From positions 62,001-126,000 of the forward strand of contig CAJYIX010000013.1 of the NCBI GenBank assembly GCA_913775315.1: 64,000 nucleotides of DNA, given 5' to 3'. The notes below the pieces were generated by a model. It searched no databases, was not told the DNA's origin, and saw only the letters and a program-made list of their open reading frames with translations. Made by a program: the position numbers and the translations under genes. Every line of letters begins with the position of its first letter. Within the stretch, counting starts at the first letter, position 1. The DNA is from an uncultured Sphingomonas sp. (GTDB taxonomy: Bacteria; Pseudomonadota; Alphaproteobacteria; Sphingomonadales; Sphingomonadaceae). Of this stretch, positions 39,775-48,103 are shown in pieces.

Positions 39775-39900
39775 CGCATCCTCCCATCTGCCACGCCCGA
39801 TACGATGCCGGGCATGTTCATGGCTGAAAGGATGGCGCGCGAGAATCGATCGGTCTAACGCATTGTTCTGATCGTCTGTCACAAACGAAAGTGATCGCTG
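39775..39900. promoter_or_regulatory. Divergent control region of TonB operon and first LysR gene
   Basis: The 126 bases between the divergent starts hold TTCTGATCGT at 39866-39875, similar to one arm of the palindrome in front of the second LysR gene (TTCAGATCGTGAA). I found no full palindrome of that type here. A GCCCGATACGATGCCGGGC imperfect dyad lies near 39796-39814. Which protein binds is unknown. Confidence 0.4.
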
Positions 39901-40797
39901 ATGCGGCTCGACCAGTTCGATCTCAACCTGCTCGTCGCGTTCAACGTGTTGGTCGAGGAGCGCAACGTGACGCGCGCCGCCGCGCGGATGAACGTGACGC
40001 AATCGGCGATGAGCGCGGCGCTGAAGCGACTGCGAGAGGCGTTCGCGGACGAGATCCTGGTCCAGCATGGCCGCCGGATGCTGCCCACCTCGAACGCGCT
40101 GGCGCTCGCGCCGCAGGTGTCGGCGGCGATCGTCGAACTGCGCAGCATCCTGTCGACCGGCATGGCGTTCGATCCGGCGGAGGCGCGGCGCGTGTTCCGC
40201 CTCGTCGCGTCGGACTATATCGCCACCGTCCTCATCTCGCCGCTGCTCGCCCGGCTGGAGGCGGAGGCACCGCACGTTCGTCTCGACATCACGCTGCCGC
40301 GCAGTTCGATCGGCGCGATGCTCCAGGATGGGGAGATCGACCTCATCATCTCGCCCGAGACGTTCCTCGAGGCCGAGCATCCGCGCGAGCTGGTGTTCGA
40401 GGAGCGGCACGTCGTCGTCGGTTGTGCGAGCAACCCGGTGTTCGCCGCGCCGATGACCCCGGACGCGTTTTATGCCTGCGGCCATGTCGCGGTCAGCGTG
40501 TCGCGCGACGGCACCTTCATCGACAACTGGCTGCGCCAGCAGGGCGACCGGCGGCGAATCGAGGTGACATGCGCTTCCTTCATCCAGGCGCCGTGGATGC
40601 TGCCCGGGACGACGCGGCTGGCGCTGATGCACGAGCGGCTGGCGCGGGTGATGGCGCCGGGCCTCGGCCTCGCGATCGCGGAGGCGCCGTTCGACCTGCC
40701 GGTAATGCGCGAGATGATGCAGCACCACCGCGCGCGCAGCACCGACCGCGGGCTGGCGTGGCTGCGACAGCGGATCGTGGAGCAGGTCGCCGGCTAG
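39901..40797 (+). CDS. LysR-family transcriptional regulator, first copy
   Basis: A 298-residue regulator. The N-terminal winged HTH (about 5-65) reads FDLNLLVAFNVLVEERNVTRAAARMNVTQSAMSAALKRLR, which has the NodD/PcpR-like LNLLVAF-plus-SAMSxAL signature. The C-terminal half is the LysR effector domain. It is transcribed divergently from the TonB-led operon it probably controls. It is the same length as the LysR gene at 44685 and shares ASDYIAT and VVG motifs with it, so the pair looks like a duplication. The stop shares the four bases CTAG with the FAH stop on the other strand. Confidence 0.92.
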   Translation: MRLDQFDLNLLVAFNVLVEERNVTRAAARMNVTQSAMSAALKRLREAFADEILVQHGRRMLPTSNALALAPQVSAAIVELRSILSTGMAFDPAEARRVFRLVASDYIATVLISPLLARLEAEAPHVRLDITLPRSSIGAMLQDGEIDLIISPETFLEAEHPRELVFEERHVVVGCASNPVFAAPMTPDAFYACGHVAVSVSRDGTFIDNWLRQQGDRRRIEVTCASFIQAPWMLPGTTRLALMHERLARVMAPGLGLAIAEAPFDLPVMREMMQHHRARSTDRGLAWLRQRIVEQVAG

Positions 40798-41732
40798 GCT
40801 TGCACCACCCGCTGATCGATCACCCCGAACGGCCCCGCGCGCATCGCGACGCGCGTGCCAAAGCGCAGGAAACCCGTCTCCGGCTTGCCCCCCGCGATCA
40901 TCTCGATCGCGCGGCGCTCCGAGATACAGGTCGAGCCGACCGTCGCATGTTCGGCATTCGACACGGTGCCTGAGCCGATGATCGTTCCGGCGGGCAGGTC
41001 GCGCGTCGCCGCCGCGTGGGCGACGAGCTCGTGGAAACCGTACGCCATCGCCCGGCCGTTCGGATGCCCGAACCACTGCCCGTCGACCTCGACCGTGAGC
41101 GGCAGGCAGACGCGCCCGTCCGCCCACGCCTCGCCCAGTTCATCCGGCGTCACCGCGAACGGCGCGGCGCTGCACGCGGGCTTGGCCTGTACCCAGCCGA
41201 AGCCGGTCTTCATCTCAGCGGGCGCGAGGGTGCGCAGCGACCAGTCGTTGATGAGGACAACCAGCCGGAGTTGATCGAGAGCATCGGCGGCGGACACGCC
41301 CATCGGCACGTCGCCGGTTACCACACCGAACTCGCCCTCGAAATCGATACCGTCCGCCTCGCTCGGCAAGGGCACGTCGTCGGTCGGGGCGATGAAGCGG
41401 TGGCTCATCCCCTGGTACATCAGCGGCTTGGTCGTCTCGATCGGCGGCAGGTTGAACGCCGTCTGCATGAGGTCGCCGTGCGTCGGAAACGCCGATCCAT
41501 CGAGCCACTGCCACGCGCGCGGCAAGGGTGCGGCGAAGTCCTCCGCCGCCACAGTTTCGCCCGTCTCGGCAGCCTCGATTGCGGCGGCGAGCGCATCCTG
41601 CGCCGCGTCCCAGGTGTCGAGCGCGGATTGCAGCGTCGGGAACCCCGTCACCGGCGCGACCCGCGTGCCGTCGCGGGCGACCGCCACCAGCGTCCCGTCG
41701 CGCCCGCCGCGCTTCAGCGTCGCGAGCCTCAT
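40794..41732 (-). CDS. FAH-family hydrolase (acylpyruvate/fumarylpyruvate hydrolase-like), second copy
   Basis: A 312-residue metal-dependent C-C hydrolase. The metal-binding acids are in DFEGEFGVVTGD with the INDWSLR Asp, and the AGTIIGSGTVSN loop is the same as in the copy at 19066. Start 41732 (MRLATLKRGGRDG) overlaps the cyclase stop by ATGA. As the last gene of catabolic operon two, it would be suited to split a beta-diketo acid into a carboxylic acid and pyruvate or fumarate. This activity is inferred. It ends within the last codon of the convergent LysR gene. Confidence 0.88.
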   Translation of the reverse strand: MRLATLKRGGRDGTLVAVARDGTRVAPVTGFPTLQSALDTWDAAQDALAAAIEAAETGETVAAEDFAAPLPRAWQWLDGSAFPTHGDLMQTAFNLPPIETTKPLMYQGMSHRFIAPTDDVPLPSEADGIDFEGEFGVVTGDVPMGVSAADALDQLRLVVLINDWSLRTLAPAEMKTGFGWVQAKPACSAAPFAVTPDELGEAWADGRVCLPLTVEVDGQWFGHPNGRAMAYGFHELVAHAAATRDLPAGTIIGSGTVSNAEHATVGSTCISERRAIEMIAGGKPETGFLRFGTRVAMRAGPFGVIDQRVVQA

Positions 41733-42517
41733 GCGCCTTCCCCCTCGAAGATCGCGACCGCGCGCGTCCAGCCCGCCGACCCGCGCTTCACCTTGGCGGG
41801 GAAGCACGACACCATGAAGCCCGAGGGCGGCAGCTGGTCGAGGTTGGTCAGCTTCTCCATGTGGCAATAGCCGATCTCGAGCCCCGCCTTGTGCCCCTCC
41901 CAGATCAGCGAGGTATCGCCGGTCTCGGCCACGCGCTTCGCCGTCGCCCCGAACGGCGCGTCCCAGCTCCACGCATCGGTGCCCGTCACGCGGACGCCGC
42001 GCGACGTGAGGTAGAGCGTCGCCTCGCGCCCCATGCCGACACCCTTGGCGAGGAAATCCGGCCCGCCCAGCGCCGCGCCCGCGGCGGTGTTGACGAGGAC
42101 GATCTCCAGCGGCTTCAGCTCATGCCCGATCCGCGCCAGTTCGGCCTCGACCTCGGCAGCGGTCACGACGTGGCCGTCGGGTAGATGGCGGAAGTCGAGC
42201 TTCACGCCGGGCTGGAAGCACCAATCGAGCGGCACCTCGTCGATCGTCATCGCGGGCTTTCCGCCATCCTGCGTCGGGTGATAGTGCCATGGCGCGTCGA
42301 GGTGCGTGCCGTTGTGCGTCGTCAGCGTCAGCGTCTCCGACGCGGCGAAGCCCTGCCCCCCGACCATCTGCTCCGCAGTCAGGCCGGGAAAGAAGTTCTG
42401 CACCTCCGCCACCGTTTCGGCATGCGTCTGATACTGGATCGTCGGGCGCATGAACGGCGGATCGGTGATGACATCGGGGTCGAGCGTGATCGACAGGTCG
42501 AGGATGCGGCGGGTCAT
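41729..42517 (-). CDS. Cyclase-family metal hydrolase (kynurenine formamidase-like)
   Basis: A 262-residue protein of the cyclase family. The metal motif H-x-G-T-H-x-D-A-P-x-H is complete in THNGTHLDAPWHYHP. ILDLSITLDPDVITDPPFMRP begins the protein and KLTNLDQLPPSGFMVSCFPAKV ends it, both as in the family. Members hydrolyse amides, lactones or isatins. Here it might open a lactone or amide formed after ring cleavage, which is inference. The start overlaps the alpha/beta hydrolase stop by 4 bases. Confidence 0.9.
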   Translation of the reverse strand: MTRRILDLSITLDPDVITDPPFMRPTIQYQTHAETVAEVQNFFPGLTAEQMVGGQGFAASETLTLTTHNGTHLDAPWHYHPTQDGGKPAMTIDEVPLDWCFQPGVKLDFRHLPDGHVVTAAEVEAELARIGHELKPLEIVLVNTAAGAALGGPDFLAKGVGMGREATLYLTSRGVRVTGTDAWSWDAPFGATAKRVAETGDTSLIWEGHKAGLEIGYCHMEKLTNLDQLPPSGFMVSCFPAKVKRGSAGWTRAVAIFEGEGA

Positions 42518-43671
42518 GCCGTCCGTCCGCCCAGCGTCTCGGCGAACCAATCGGCGATATAGTCGCGGCCGTAGCTCATATTGTCGGCGCCGACGTGCTC
42601 CACCCCGCCCTCGCGCGCGGTGAACAGCTTCAGTTCGCGCTTCGGGGAATTGACGAGCTGGTCGTAGCAGTCGTGCGCATATTGCACGCTGATCTGGCGA
42701 TCCTCGGCCCCGTGGGTGACGAGGAAGGGCACCTTCACGCCGTCCATATGGCCGTTGAGGTTCATCCCCTCCGCCTTGGCGAGGAAGTCGTCCATGTCTT
42801 CGGCCCCGAACGCCCACATCACGTGCGCCCAGTAATGCGGCACGGGGTTCTCCCCCTCGCGCTTCAGCCGCTTCTGCTGCACTTCGGCCCAGTTGTGGTT
42901 GGCGCCCCACACCGCGCCGCTGGCGAAGCGCGGTTCGTAGGCGACGGCGCGCGGCGCGAAATGACCGCCGAGCGAAATGCCGGTCATGCCGATCCTGGCG
43001 GGATCGACGTCGGGCTGGCGCTCCAGCCAGTCCACCGCCTTCGACGCCCAATGCTCGCTGTGCGGATCGACGGGCAGGTTCTGAAGGCGAAGCGCCTCGC
43101 CCGAGCCGGGCTGGTCGACGCACAGCGTCGAGACCCCGCGCCGCGCCAGCGCCTCTGGCAGGCGCGACCAGTAGAGCAGTTCCTTGCAGCTATCGAGGCC
43201 GTTGCAATAGACCACCACCGGGTGCGGCCCCGGTCCGGCTGCGCGGGTGTAGAGCGCGGGCATCGTGCCGGTGTCGAGCGGCACTTCGACCCGCTCGCGG
43301 TTGATCTTGCCCAGCGCAGTCGACTTGTCGAACGTCTCGCGTGCCTTTCGATACGTCTCCATCCGGCCGGGATGGCCGTGGCCCTGCATCCGCTCTGCGG
43401 TGAAGAGGTAGAGCGACGCGCGCTCCAGCTTGTCGCTGGCGGACAGCGCGCGGCCCTTGGCTTCGTCCTCGGCGGCCAGCTCAATGAGCTTGTCGCCCAT
43501 CGCCGCCCATTGCTTCATGAAGGCGGGCGTGCCGGCGTCGCCGCCGCCGGCCGCGGCGTCCTTGATCGGCTGGCACATGTCGACGATCTCGCCGATCCGC
43601 CCGCCGCTCTCCATCGCGATCGCGACGCTCAGGTTCCAGATATAGTTCGGGAACATCTCGAACAGCGCCAT
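42514..43671 (-). CDS. Alpha/beta hydrolase with helical N-terminal cap, C-C hydrolase type
   Basis: A 385-residue hydrolase. The first 130 residues are helical (cap), followed by a core with the nucleophile elbow GISLGG, the Asp in THGAEDRQIS and the catalytic His near GGVEHVGADNM. The layout recalls 2,6-dihydroxypseudooxynicotine hydrolase and related DUF1100-type enzymes that break a C-C bond next to an aromatic ring or keto group. It follows the extradiol dioxygenase by 3 bases, which fits hydrolysis of a ring-cleavage product or of a side chain. Substrate unknown. Confidence 0.87.
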   Translation of the reverse strand: MALFEMFPNYIWNLSVAIAMESGGRIGEIVDMCQPIKDAAAGGGDAGTPAFMKQWAAMGDKLIELAAEDEAKGRALSASDKLERASLYLFTAERMQGHGHPGRMETYRKARETFDKSTALGKINRERVEVPLDTGTMPALYTRAAGPGPHPVVVYCNGLDSCKELLYWSRLPEALARRGVSTLCVDQPGSGEALRLQNLPVDPHSEHWASKAVDWLERQPDVDPARIGMTGISLGGHFAPRAVAYEPRFASGAVWGANHNWAEVQQKRLKREGENPVPHYWAHVMWAFGAEDMDDFLAKAEGMNLNGHMDGVKVPFLVTHGAEDRQISVQYAHDCYDQLVNSPKRELKLFTAREGGVEHVGADNMSYGRDYIADWFAETLGGRTA

Positions 43672-43674
43672 GGA

Positions 43675-44577
43675 TCAGGCCTCCGCCGCCACGAACAGGC
43701 CCTTGTCGGCCTCCGGGTGCGGCATCGTCTGCGGGCCGCCGACGCCGATGCCCCACTGGTCCATCACCTGCGGGCCGGGGACGTGCACCTTGTGCTCGTG
43801 CGTGTCGAAATCCACGTCCTCCAGTTCGGAGGTATATTCGACCGCAAAGCCGTTCGGCGTCGTGAAATAGCTGAACGTGTTGTTGCCCGCGGTGTGGCGG
43901 CCCGGACCCCAGCGCAGGTCGGTGCCCTTCTTCTTCAGCCGGTTGATGCCGCGCATCATGTCGTCGACCGTCAGCATGTCGTAGGCGACGTGGTTGAGGC
44001 AGGGCGGGCCGGGCAGGAAGGCGAAGCGGTGATGCGCCGAATTGCAGCGCAGGAACGCCATAAAATCGCCCAGCCAGTCCGACAGGCGGAAGCCGAGCAC
44101 GTCCTGGAAGAACTGCACCGCCGCCTTGTGGTCGGGCGAGTGGAGGACGATGTGGCTGATCTTCTGCGGCACGCCGTCCCAGCGCTGCATCTCGCGCGCG
44201 GTGCCGCGCTCGACGCCCGCCGACACCTCGAACGGCAGGCCGTCGGGCGAGAAGAAGCGGAAGCCGTAGCCGCCGCCGAGCGTGGTGAGCGCGCGCGGCG
44301 CGAAGACCACCTTGCAGCCCGCCGCCACGACCTTGTCGTGCAGCGCGTCGACATCGGCGTCGCTGTCGGCGGCGAGCGCGATCACGTCGATGCGCTTCTC
44401 CTCGGCGGCGCGCAGGCGGACGACGTAAAGCTCGTCATTCCCCTCGGCGGCGAAGTGCCACATGCCGTCCTTCTCGCCGACTTCCTTGAGGCCCCAGACG
44501 TCGCGATAGAAATTGCGCTCGGCATCAAGGTCGGTGACGCCATAGCCGACATAACGGATTTCGGTGACGCGGCTCAT
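43675..44577 (-). CDS. Two-domain VOC extradiol dioxygenase (catechol-2,3-/BphC-like)
   Basis: A 300-residue protein with two vicinal-oxygen-chelate modules (YVGYGVTDLDAERNFYRDVWG and ISHIVLHSPDHKAAVQFFQDVLGF). The iron ligands of type I extradiol dioxygenases are in the C-terminal module: His in HIVLHSPD, His in LNHVAYDML and Glu in GFAVEYTSE. It should open a catechol-type ring by meta-cleavage with Fe(II) and O2. A strong GGAGAG ribosome site precedes the start. It leads catabolic operon two, divergent from the second LysR gene. It could instead act on a non-catechol substrate, as some VOC enzymes do. Confidence 0.88.
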   Translation of the reverse strand: MSRVTEIRYVGYGVTDLDAERNFYRDVWGLKEVGEKDGMWHFAAEGNDELYVVRLRAAEEKRIDVIALAADSDADVDALHDKVVAAGCKVVFAPRALTTLGGGYGFRFFSPDGLPFEVSAGVERGTAREMQRWDGVPQKISHIVLHSPDHKAAVQFFQDVLGFRLSDWLGDFMAFLRCNSAHHRFAFLPGPPCLNHVAYDMLTVDDMMRGINRLKKKGTDLRWGPGRHTAGNNTFSYFTTPNGFAVEYTSELEDVDFDTHEHKVHVPGPQVMDQWGIGVGGPQTMPHPEADKGLFVAAEA

Positions 44578-44657
44578 GCTCGCTCTCCTGTTGATTGGTT
44601 GCGCGCTGGATACCGGGCGAAGGGGTGATTGAGAAAATCTTTGTTTCGATGCATTCG

Positions 44658-44674
44658 CATTCAGATCGTGAATG
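44658..44674. promoter_or_regulatory. LysR-type palindromic site before second LysR gene
   Basis: CATTCA (44658-44663), spacer GATCG, and TGAATG (44669-44674) form a perfect 6-base inverted repeat. The inner TTCAGATCGTGAA fits the T-N11-A LysR box. It lies 10 bases upstream of the LysR ATG and about 80 bases upstream of the dioxygenase start on the opposite strand, a normal place for autoregulation and activation. Confidence 0.55.
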
Positions 44675-44684
44675 GGAGAGCGCG

Positions 44685-45581
44685 ATGCGCTTCAAGGGTC
44701 TCGACCTAAACCTGCTCGTCGCCTTCGACGCGCTGCTCGCCGAGCGGAGCGTGTCGCGCGCGGCGGATCGGGTGAATCTCAGCCAGCCGGCGATGAGTAA
44801 TGCGCTTACCCGCCTCAGGCGCTTCTTCGCCGACGACCTGCTCGTCGCCATCGGCAAGCGCATGTACCCGACCCCGCTGGCCGAGGCGCTGGGGCCGCAG
44901 GTGCGCGCCGCGCTCGGCACGATGGAGGGGCTGATCGCCGCGTCCCGCCATTTCGATCCCGCCACCTCGGCGCGCAACTTTCGCATCATGGCGTCGGACT
45001 ATATCGCCACCGCCGTCCTCTTCCCGCTGATCGCGCGGCTGGCAGTCGAGGCGCCGAATGTCCGCATCGACCTGCTCCTGCCCAGCGAGCGGCGGTTCGA
45101 GCTGATCGAGAGCGGCGGGATCGACCTGCTCATCACGCTCGAGCCGTATCTCACGCCCGAGATGCCGTCGGATGCGCTGCTCGAGGACGAATATGTTGTC
45201 GTCGGGCGGGCGGGGCATCCGGCGCTGGCGCGGCCGCTCTCGACCGAGGCGATGCTTGCCTGGCCGCACGTCCTCGTCGCGATCGGCGAGGGGCGGTTGC
45301 CGAGCTTCGGCGACGCCTATCTCGAGCGGCTCGGGCTTTCGCGCCGGGTGGCGGCGGTCGCGCCGTCGTTCACGCCGCTGCCTTGGCTGCTGATCGAAAC
45401 CGACTGGCTGACCTTGTTGCAGAAGCGGCTGGCGACGCTGCTCGCCGCGCGCTTCGACCTTGCCATCGCTGCGCCGCCGGTGCCGATCCCGCCGCTTGCG
45501 GAAATGGCGCAGTACCACCTGACCCGCCGCGGCGATCCGGGGCTGCGCTGGCTGATCGAGCGGATCAGGGCGGCGGGATAG
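44685..45581 (+). CDS. LysR-family transcriptional regulator, second copy
   Basis: A 298-residue regulator. The HTH region reads GLDLNLLVAFDALLAERSVSRAADRVNLSQPAMSNALTRLRRFFADDLLV, the same NodD/PcpR-like type as the copy at 39901. ATG 44685 follows GGGAGAG and gives the right N-terminus; a longer frame start at 44595 adds 30 residues of leader including the palindromic site and is unlikely. It probably controls the divergent dioxygenase-hydrolase operon. Its last 17 bases overlap the D-2-hydroxyacid dehydrogenase gene tail to tail. Confidence 0.92.
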   Translation: MRFKGLDLNLLVAFDALLAERSVSRAADRVNLSQPAMSNALTRLRRFFADDLLVAIGKRMYPTPLAEALGPQVRAALGTMEGLIAASRHFDPATSARNFRIMASDYIATAVLFPLIARLAVEAPNVRIDLLLPSERRFELIESGGIDLLITLEPYLTPEMPSDALLEDEYVVVGRAGHPALARPLSTEAMLAWPHVLVAIGEGRLPSFGDAYLERLGLSRRVAAVAPSFTPLPWLLIETDWLTLLQKRLATLLAARFDLAIAAPPVPIPPLAEMAQYHLTRRGDPGLRWLIERIRAAG

Positions 45582-46497
45582 GCGTCGGCAGCGGCCGCTG
45601 GCCAAGGAACGCGTCGATATTGTCGAGAACCAGCGCCGCCATCGCCGCACGTGTCTCGACCGTCGCGCTGGCGATATGCGGCGTCAGCATTGTGCGGTCG
45701 CTGTCGATCAATGCCCCGGGCACGTTCGGTTCGTCCGCGAACACGTCGAGGGCGGCACCGGCAATGCGCTGTTCGCGGATCGCCTCGACCAGCGCGTCCT
45801 CGTCCACCACCGATCCGCGCGCGACGTTGACGAGCACGCCGCCCGGCCCGAGCGCTTCAAGCACGCGCGCGTCGATCAGGTGCCGCGTCTCCGCCGAGGC
45901 AGCGACCGCGACGATCAGCACGTCGCTTGCCGCCGCGAGCGAGGCTGCGTCGGGATGGAAGGGCAGGTCCACCGGCTTTTGCGACCGCCCGGTATAGGCG
46001 ACCGGCCCGAACGCGCGTAGCCGGTCGGCGATCGCCGAGCCGATCCGCCCGAGCCCGACGATCCCGAACCGCTGCCCGGTCACTTTCCGCGCCAGCGGCA
46101 GGTCGCCGTTCGCCCAAGCGCCGCTGCGCGCATGCGCGTCGGCATGCGGCAAGTCGCGCAGCAGGCCAATGACGAGGCCGATAGCGAGGTCGGCCACGTC
46201 GTCGGTCAGCACGCCCGGCGTGTTGGTCACGCTCACGCCCCGCGCGGCGGCATGGGCGATATCGACCTTGTCATAGCCGACGCCGTTGATCGCAATCAGC
46301 CCGAGATTCGCCAGCGCTTCAATGAGGTCGCGCGGGGCGCCGGTCTGGCCGCCGGTCACGATGATGCGCACGCGGTCGGCATGGGCGGCGAGCCAGTCGG
46401 CATCGGGATCGACCCGCACTCGGTCGCCGCGTGCGTCGAGCGCAGCTTCGAGATCGGCGGACATGGGCGACAGTTGGAGAATTGTAGGGTTGGTCAT
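45565..46497 (-). CDS. D-2-hydroxyacid dehydrogenase (glyoxylate/hydroxypyruvate reductase-like)
   Basis: A 310-residue NAD(P)-linked enzyme. The Rossmann motif is GLGRIGSAI. The catalytic Arg, Glu and His are in NVARGSVVDEDALV, DVFADEPN and TPHIAS. GVGYDKVDIAHAAARGV is the family substrate-binding region. It would reduce a 2-keto acid, for instance one released by the FAH-type hydrolase. That link rests on position alone. It ends 17 bases inside the LysR gene on the other strand and starts 123 bases from a small membrane gene. Confidence 0.9.
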   Translation of the reverse strand: MTNPTILQLSPMSADLEAALDARGDRVRVDPDADWLAAHADRVRIIVTGGQTGAPRDLIEALANLGLIAINGVGYDKVDIAHAAARGVSVTNTPGVLTDDVADLAIGLVIGLLRDLPHADAHARSGAWANGDLPLARKVTGQRFGIVGLGRIGSAIADRLRAFGPVAYTGRSQKPVDLPFHPDAASLAAASDVLIVAVAASAETRHLIDARVLEALGPGGVLVNVARGSVVDEDALVEAIREQRIAGAALDVFADEPNVPGALIDSDRTMLTPHIASATVETRAAMAALVLDNIDAFLGQRPLPTPIPPP

Positions 46498-46514
46498 CGT
46501 CCACTCTCAACACC

Positions 46515-46532
46515 GTCACCCCGGACTTGATC
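46515..46532. repeat. Half copy of a GTCACCCCGGA palindromic repeat
   Basis: GTCACCCCGGACTTGATC, one arm of the dispersed palindrome found in full at 48976-49002 and, in a compact form, at 52711-52737. The second arm here is degenerate (GATGACGCGGG). Confidence 0.5.
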
Positions 46533-46620
46533 AGCGGCTGCGATGACGCGGGCCAGTCCTTAAGCAGGAACCACGAGCGCTCCGGCCGGTTCAGTCGAAA
46601 TTCGCTTTGAAAGGAACGAC

Positions 46621-46923
46621 ATGGCCGCGCTCGACCGCAATTCGAACCTGCCGCTGATCGCCGCCGCTATCGGCGTGCTCGCCGGTGTGGCGGGGATCGC
46701 CACCTGGACGCTGGCGGCGCGGCGCTCGCCCGACGAGGGCCACGCCGCCCCCGATCTTGATCGCGATACGCCGCGCCCCACCGCCGAAGATCGCGCGCCC
46801 GAGCATTTCCGGCCTGATCCCACGGCGCCGGTCGCGGCGGCGGATCGAGAGGCACTGCGCCCCGCGACCGGCCCCTCGCCCAGCCTCGTTTCCGATCGCG
46901 GCACAGTGCGTAGCCAGCCCTGA
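46621..46923 (+). CDS. Small single-pass membrane protein of unknown function
   Basis: A 100-residue protein. One N-terminal membrane helix (about residues 10-33, LPLIAAAIGVLAGVAGIATWTLA) is followed by a charged Pro/Asp/Arg-rich disordered tail ending DRGTVRSQP. A good AAAGGAA ribosome site lies 6 bases ahead of the ATG. I know no function. It stands alone and converges on the DUF3616 gene with a 4-base gap. Confidence 0.6.
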   Translation: MAALDRNSNLPLIAAAIGVLAGVAGIATWTLAARRSPDEGHAAPDLDRDTPRPTAEDRAPEHFRPDPTAPVAAADREALRPATGPSPSLVSDRGTVRSQP

Positions 46924-46927
46924 CGTT

Positions 46928-48037
46928 TCAGCCGGCCAGTGCGATGACGTCGCCGGTCACCGCGCACCGATCGGCATCGACGCGGTCGGGACACGGGCCG
47001 TCGTGCAGCACCACCAGCCGCCGCCCGTTCGCCCCCGGCAGCCAGTCGATCGCCTCGGGCCGGTCGACGCCCATCCGCACGGGCAGGTCGAACAGGTGGC
47101 GCGGGCGGTGAACCACCGCTTCGGCCGCATCGGCGGGCAGGTCGTGGCGCCACCCCTCCCACCGGAACACCGCGCAGCGTCCGTCAATCGCCTGGGTCGG
47201 CCCCGCGAGGATGACGAGGTCGTCGCCGTCGACCTTGAGGTCGCGGATGCCCATGCCGTGCAGATCGACGAGCCGGATCGACAGGCCGGGCGTGACATGC
47301 AGCCGCCCGCGCTTCTTCGGCACGATGCTCGGCTCGGCGATCAGCGCGAAGTCGGCGATCACCGGTCCGCGCAGGCCGAGCGCCACGCGGCCGCCCGCCA
47401 CCGCGATCCCTTCGATATCCAGCCCGCCCTCCTTCGCCGCGATCTGGGTGAAGGGGCCGGTCAAGGGATGTTCGACGAACAGGCGGGCGAGCCTGCTGCC
47501 ATGCGCCTTGGTGAGCTTGACGTGCCCCGCGCGCCGCTTCCCGTCGCGCGCGACCGGCTCGACCCGGCCGTCCGCGCCCACCGCCAGCGGCAGCCGCGCG
47601 AGTACGCAGCGCGCGCGCGTGTCCTTAAGGTCGGCCATCTTGGCGACGTCGATGCGCGGGGCGCCGTCCTCCCCCTCGCGCCGCTTGGGCTTGGGCCGGG
47701 TGCGCGCGTGGCTGCCCGTCACCCACAGCCAGTCGTCCTCGGCATAGGCTAGGCCTTCGACGTCGATCTCGCCCTCGTCTTCCAGACCCAGCAGCGCGAC
47801 GAGGTCGAAGGCGCGATGCTCGCCCCAGACGCCCGGCCCCGTCGGCACCAGCCGCTCCAGCCGCGCGCCCTCGTCCCCCGCCACGAACAGCGTCGTGCCG
47901 ACGAACGCCGCACCCGACAGGTCATGCATCGGATGGTCGTCGTCGTCGGCCCCGCCCCGGAACTCGAGGCGGATATGCCCCACCGCGGCGCGCGGCGCGG
48001 GCAGGCGATCGGCGGTAAAGCTCTGGCGGGGAAGCAT
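46928..48037 (-). CDS. DUF3616 domain protein
   Basis: A 369-residue protein that matches the DUF3616 pattern: an initial HDLSGAAFVGTTLFVAGDEGARLERL, then DVEGLAYAEDDWLWVTGSHA, a repeat GLDIEGIAVAGGRVALGLRGPV, and RPEAIDWLPGANGRRLVVLHDG. The repeated D-x-EG-(I/L)-A segments suggest a beta-propeller. Function is unknown. Start 48037 is chosen for its GAGAGGT ribosome site; the longer frame adds an Arg-rich extension. It is divergent from the DUF72 gene by 66 bases. Confidence 0.88.
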   Translation of the reverse strand: MLPRQSFTADRLPAPRAAVGHIRLEFRGGADDDDHPMHDLSGAAFVGTTLFVAGDEGARLERLVPTGPGVWGEHRAFDLVALLGLEDEGEIDVEGLAYAEDDWLWVTGSHARTRPKPKRREGEDGAPRIDVAKMADLKDTRARCVLARLPLAVGADGRVEPVARDGKRRAGHVKLTKAHGSRLARLFVEHPLTGPFTQIAAKEGGLDIEGIAVAGGRVALGLRGPVIADFALIAEPSIVPKKRGRLHVTPGLSIRLVDLHGMGIRDLKVDGDDLVILAGPTQAIDGRCAVFRWEGWRHDLPADAAEAVVHRPRHLFDLPVRMGVDRPEAIDWLPGANGRRLVVLHDGPCPDRVDADRCAVTGDVIALAG

Positions 48038-48103
48038 GGGGCGACCTCTCGTTACGGCGGCGAAGCGTCGCACGACCGCGCGCAAGCTGCTAGGGGGTTA
48101 GGC

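Noticed and set aside
39775-41127. N-terminal extension of the second TonB receptor frame across LysR and FAH genes
   Set aside because: The receptor has a clean signal peptide start at 39774; the extension is antisense to LysR.
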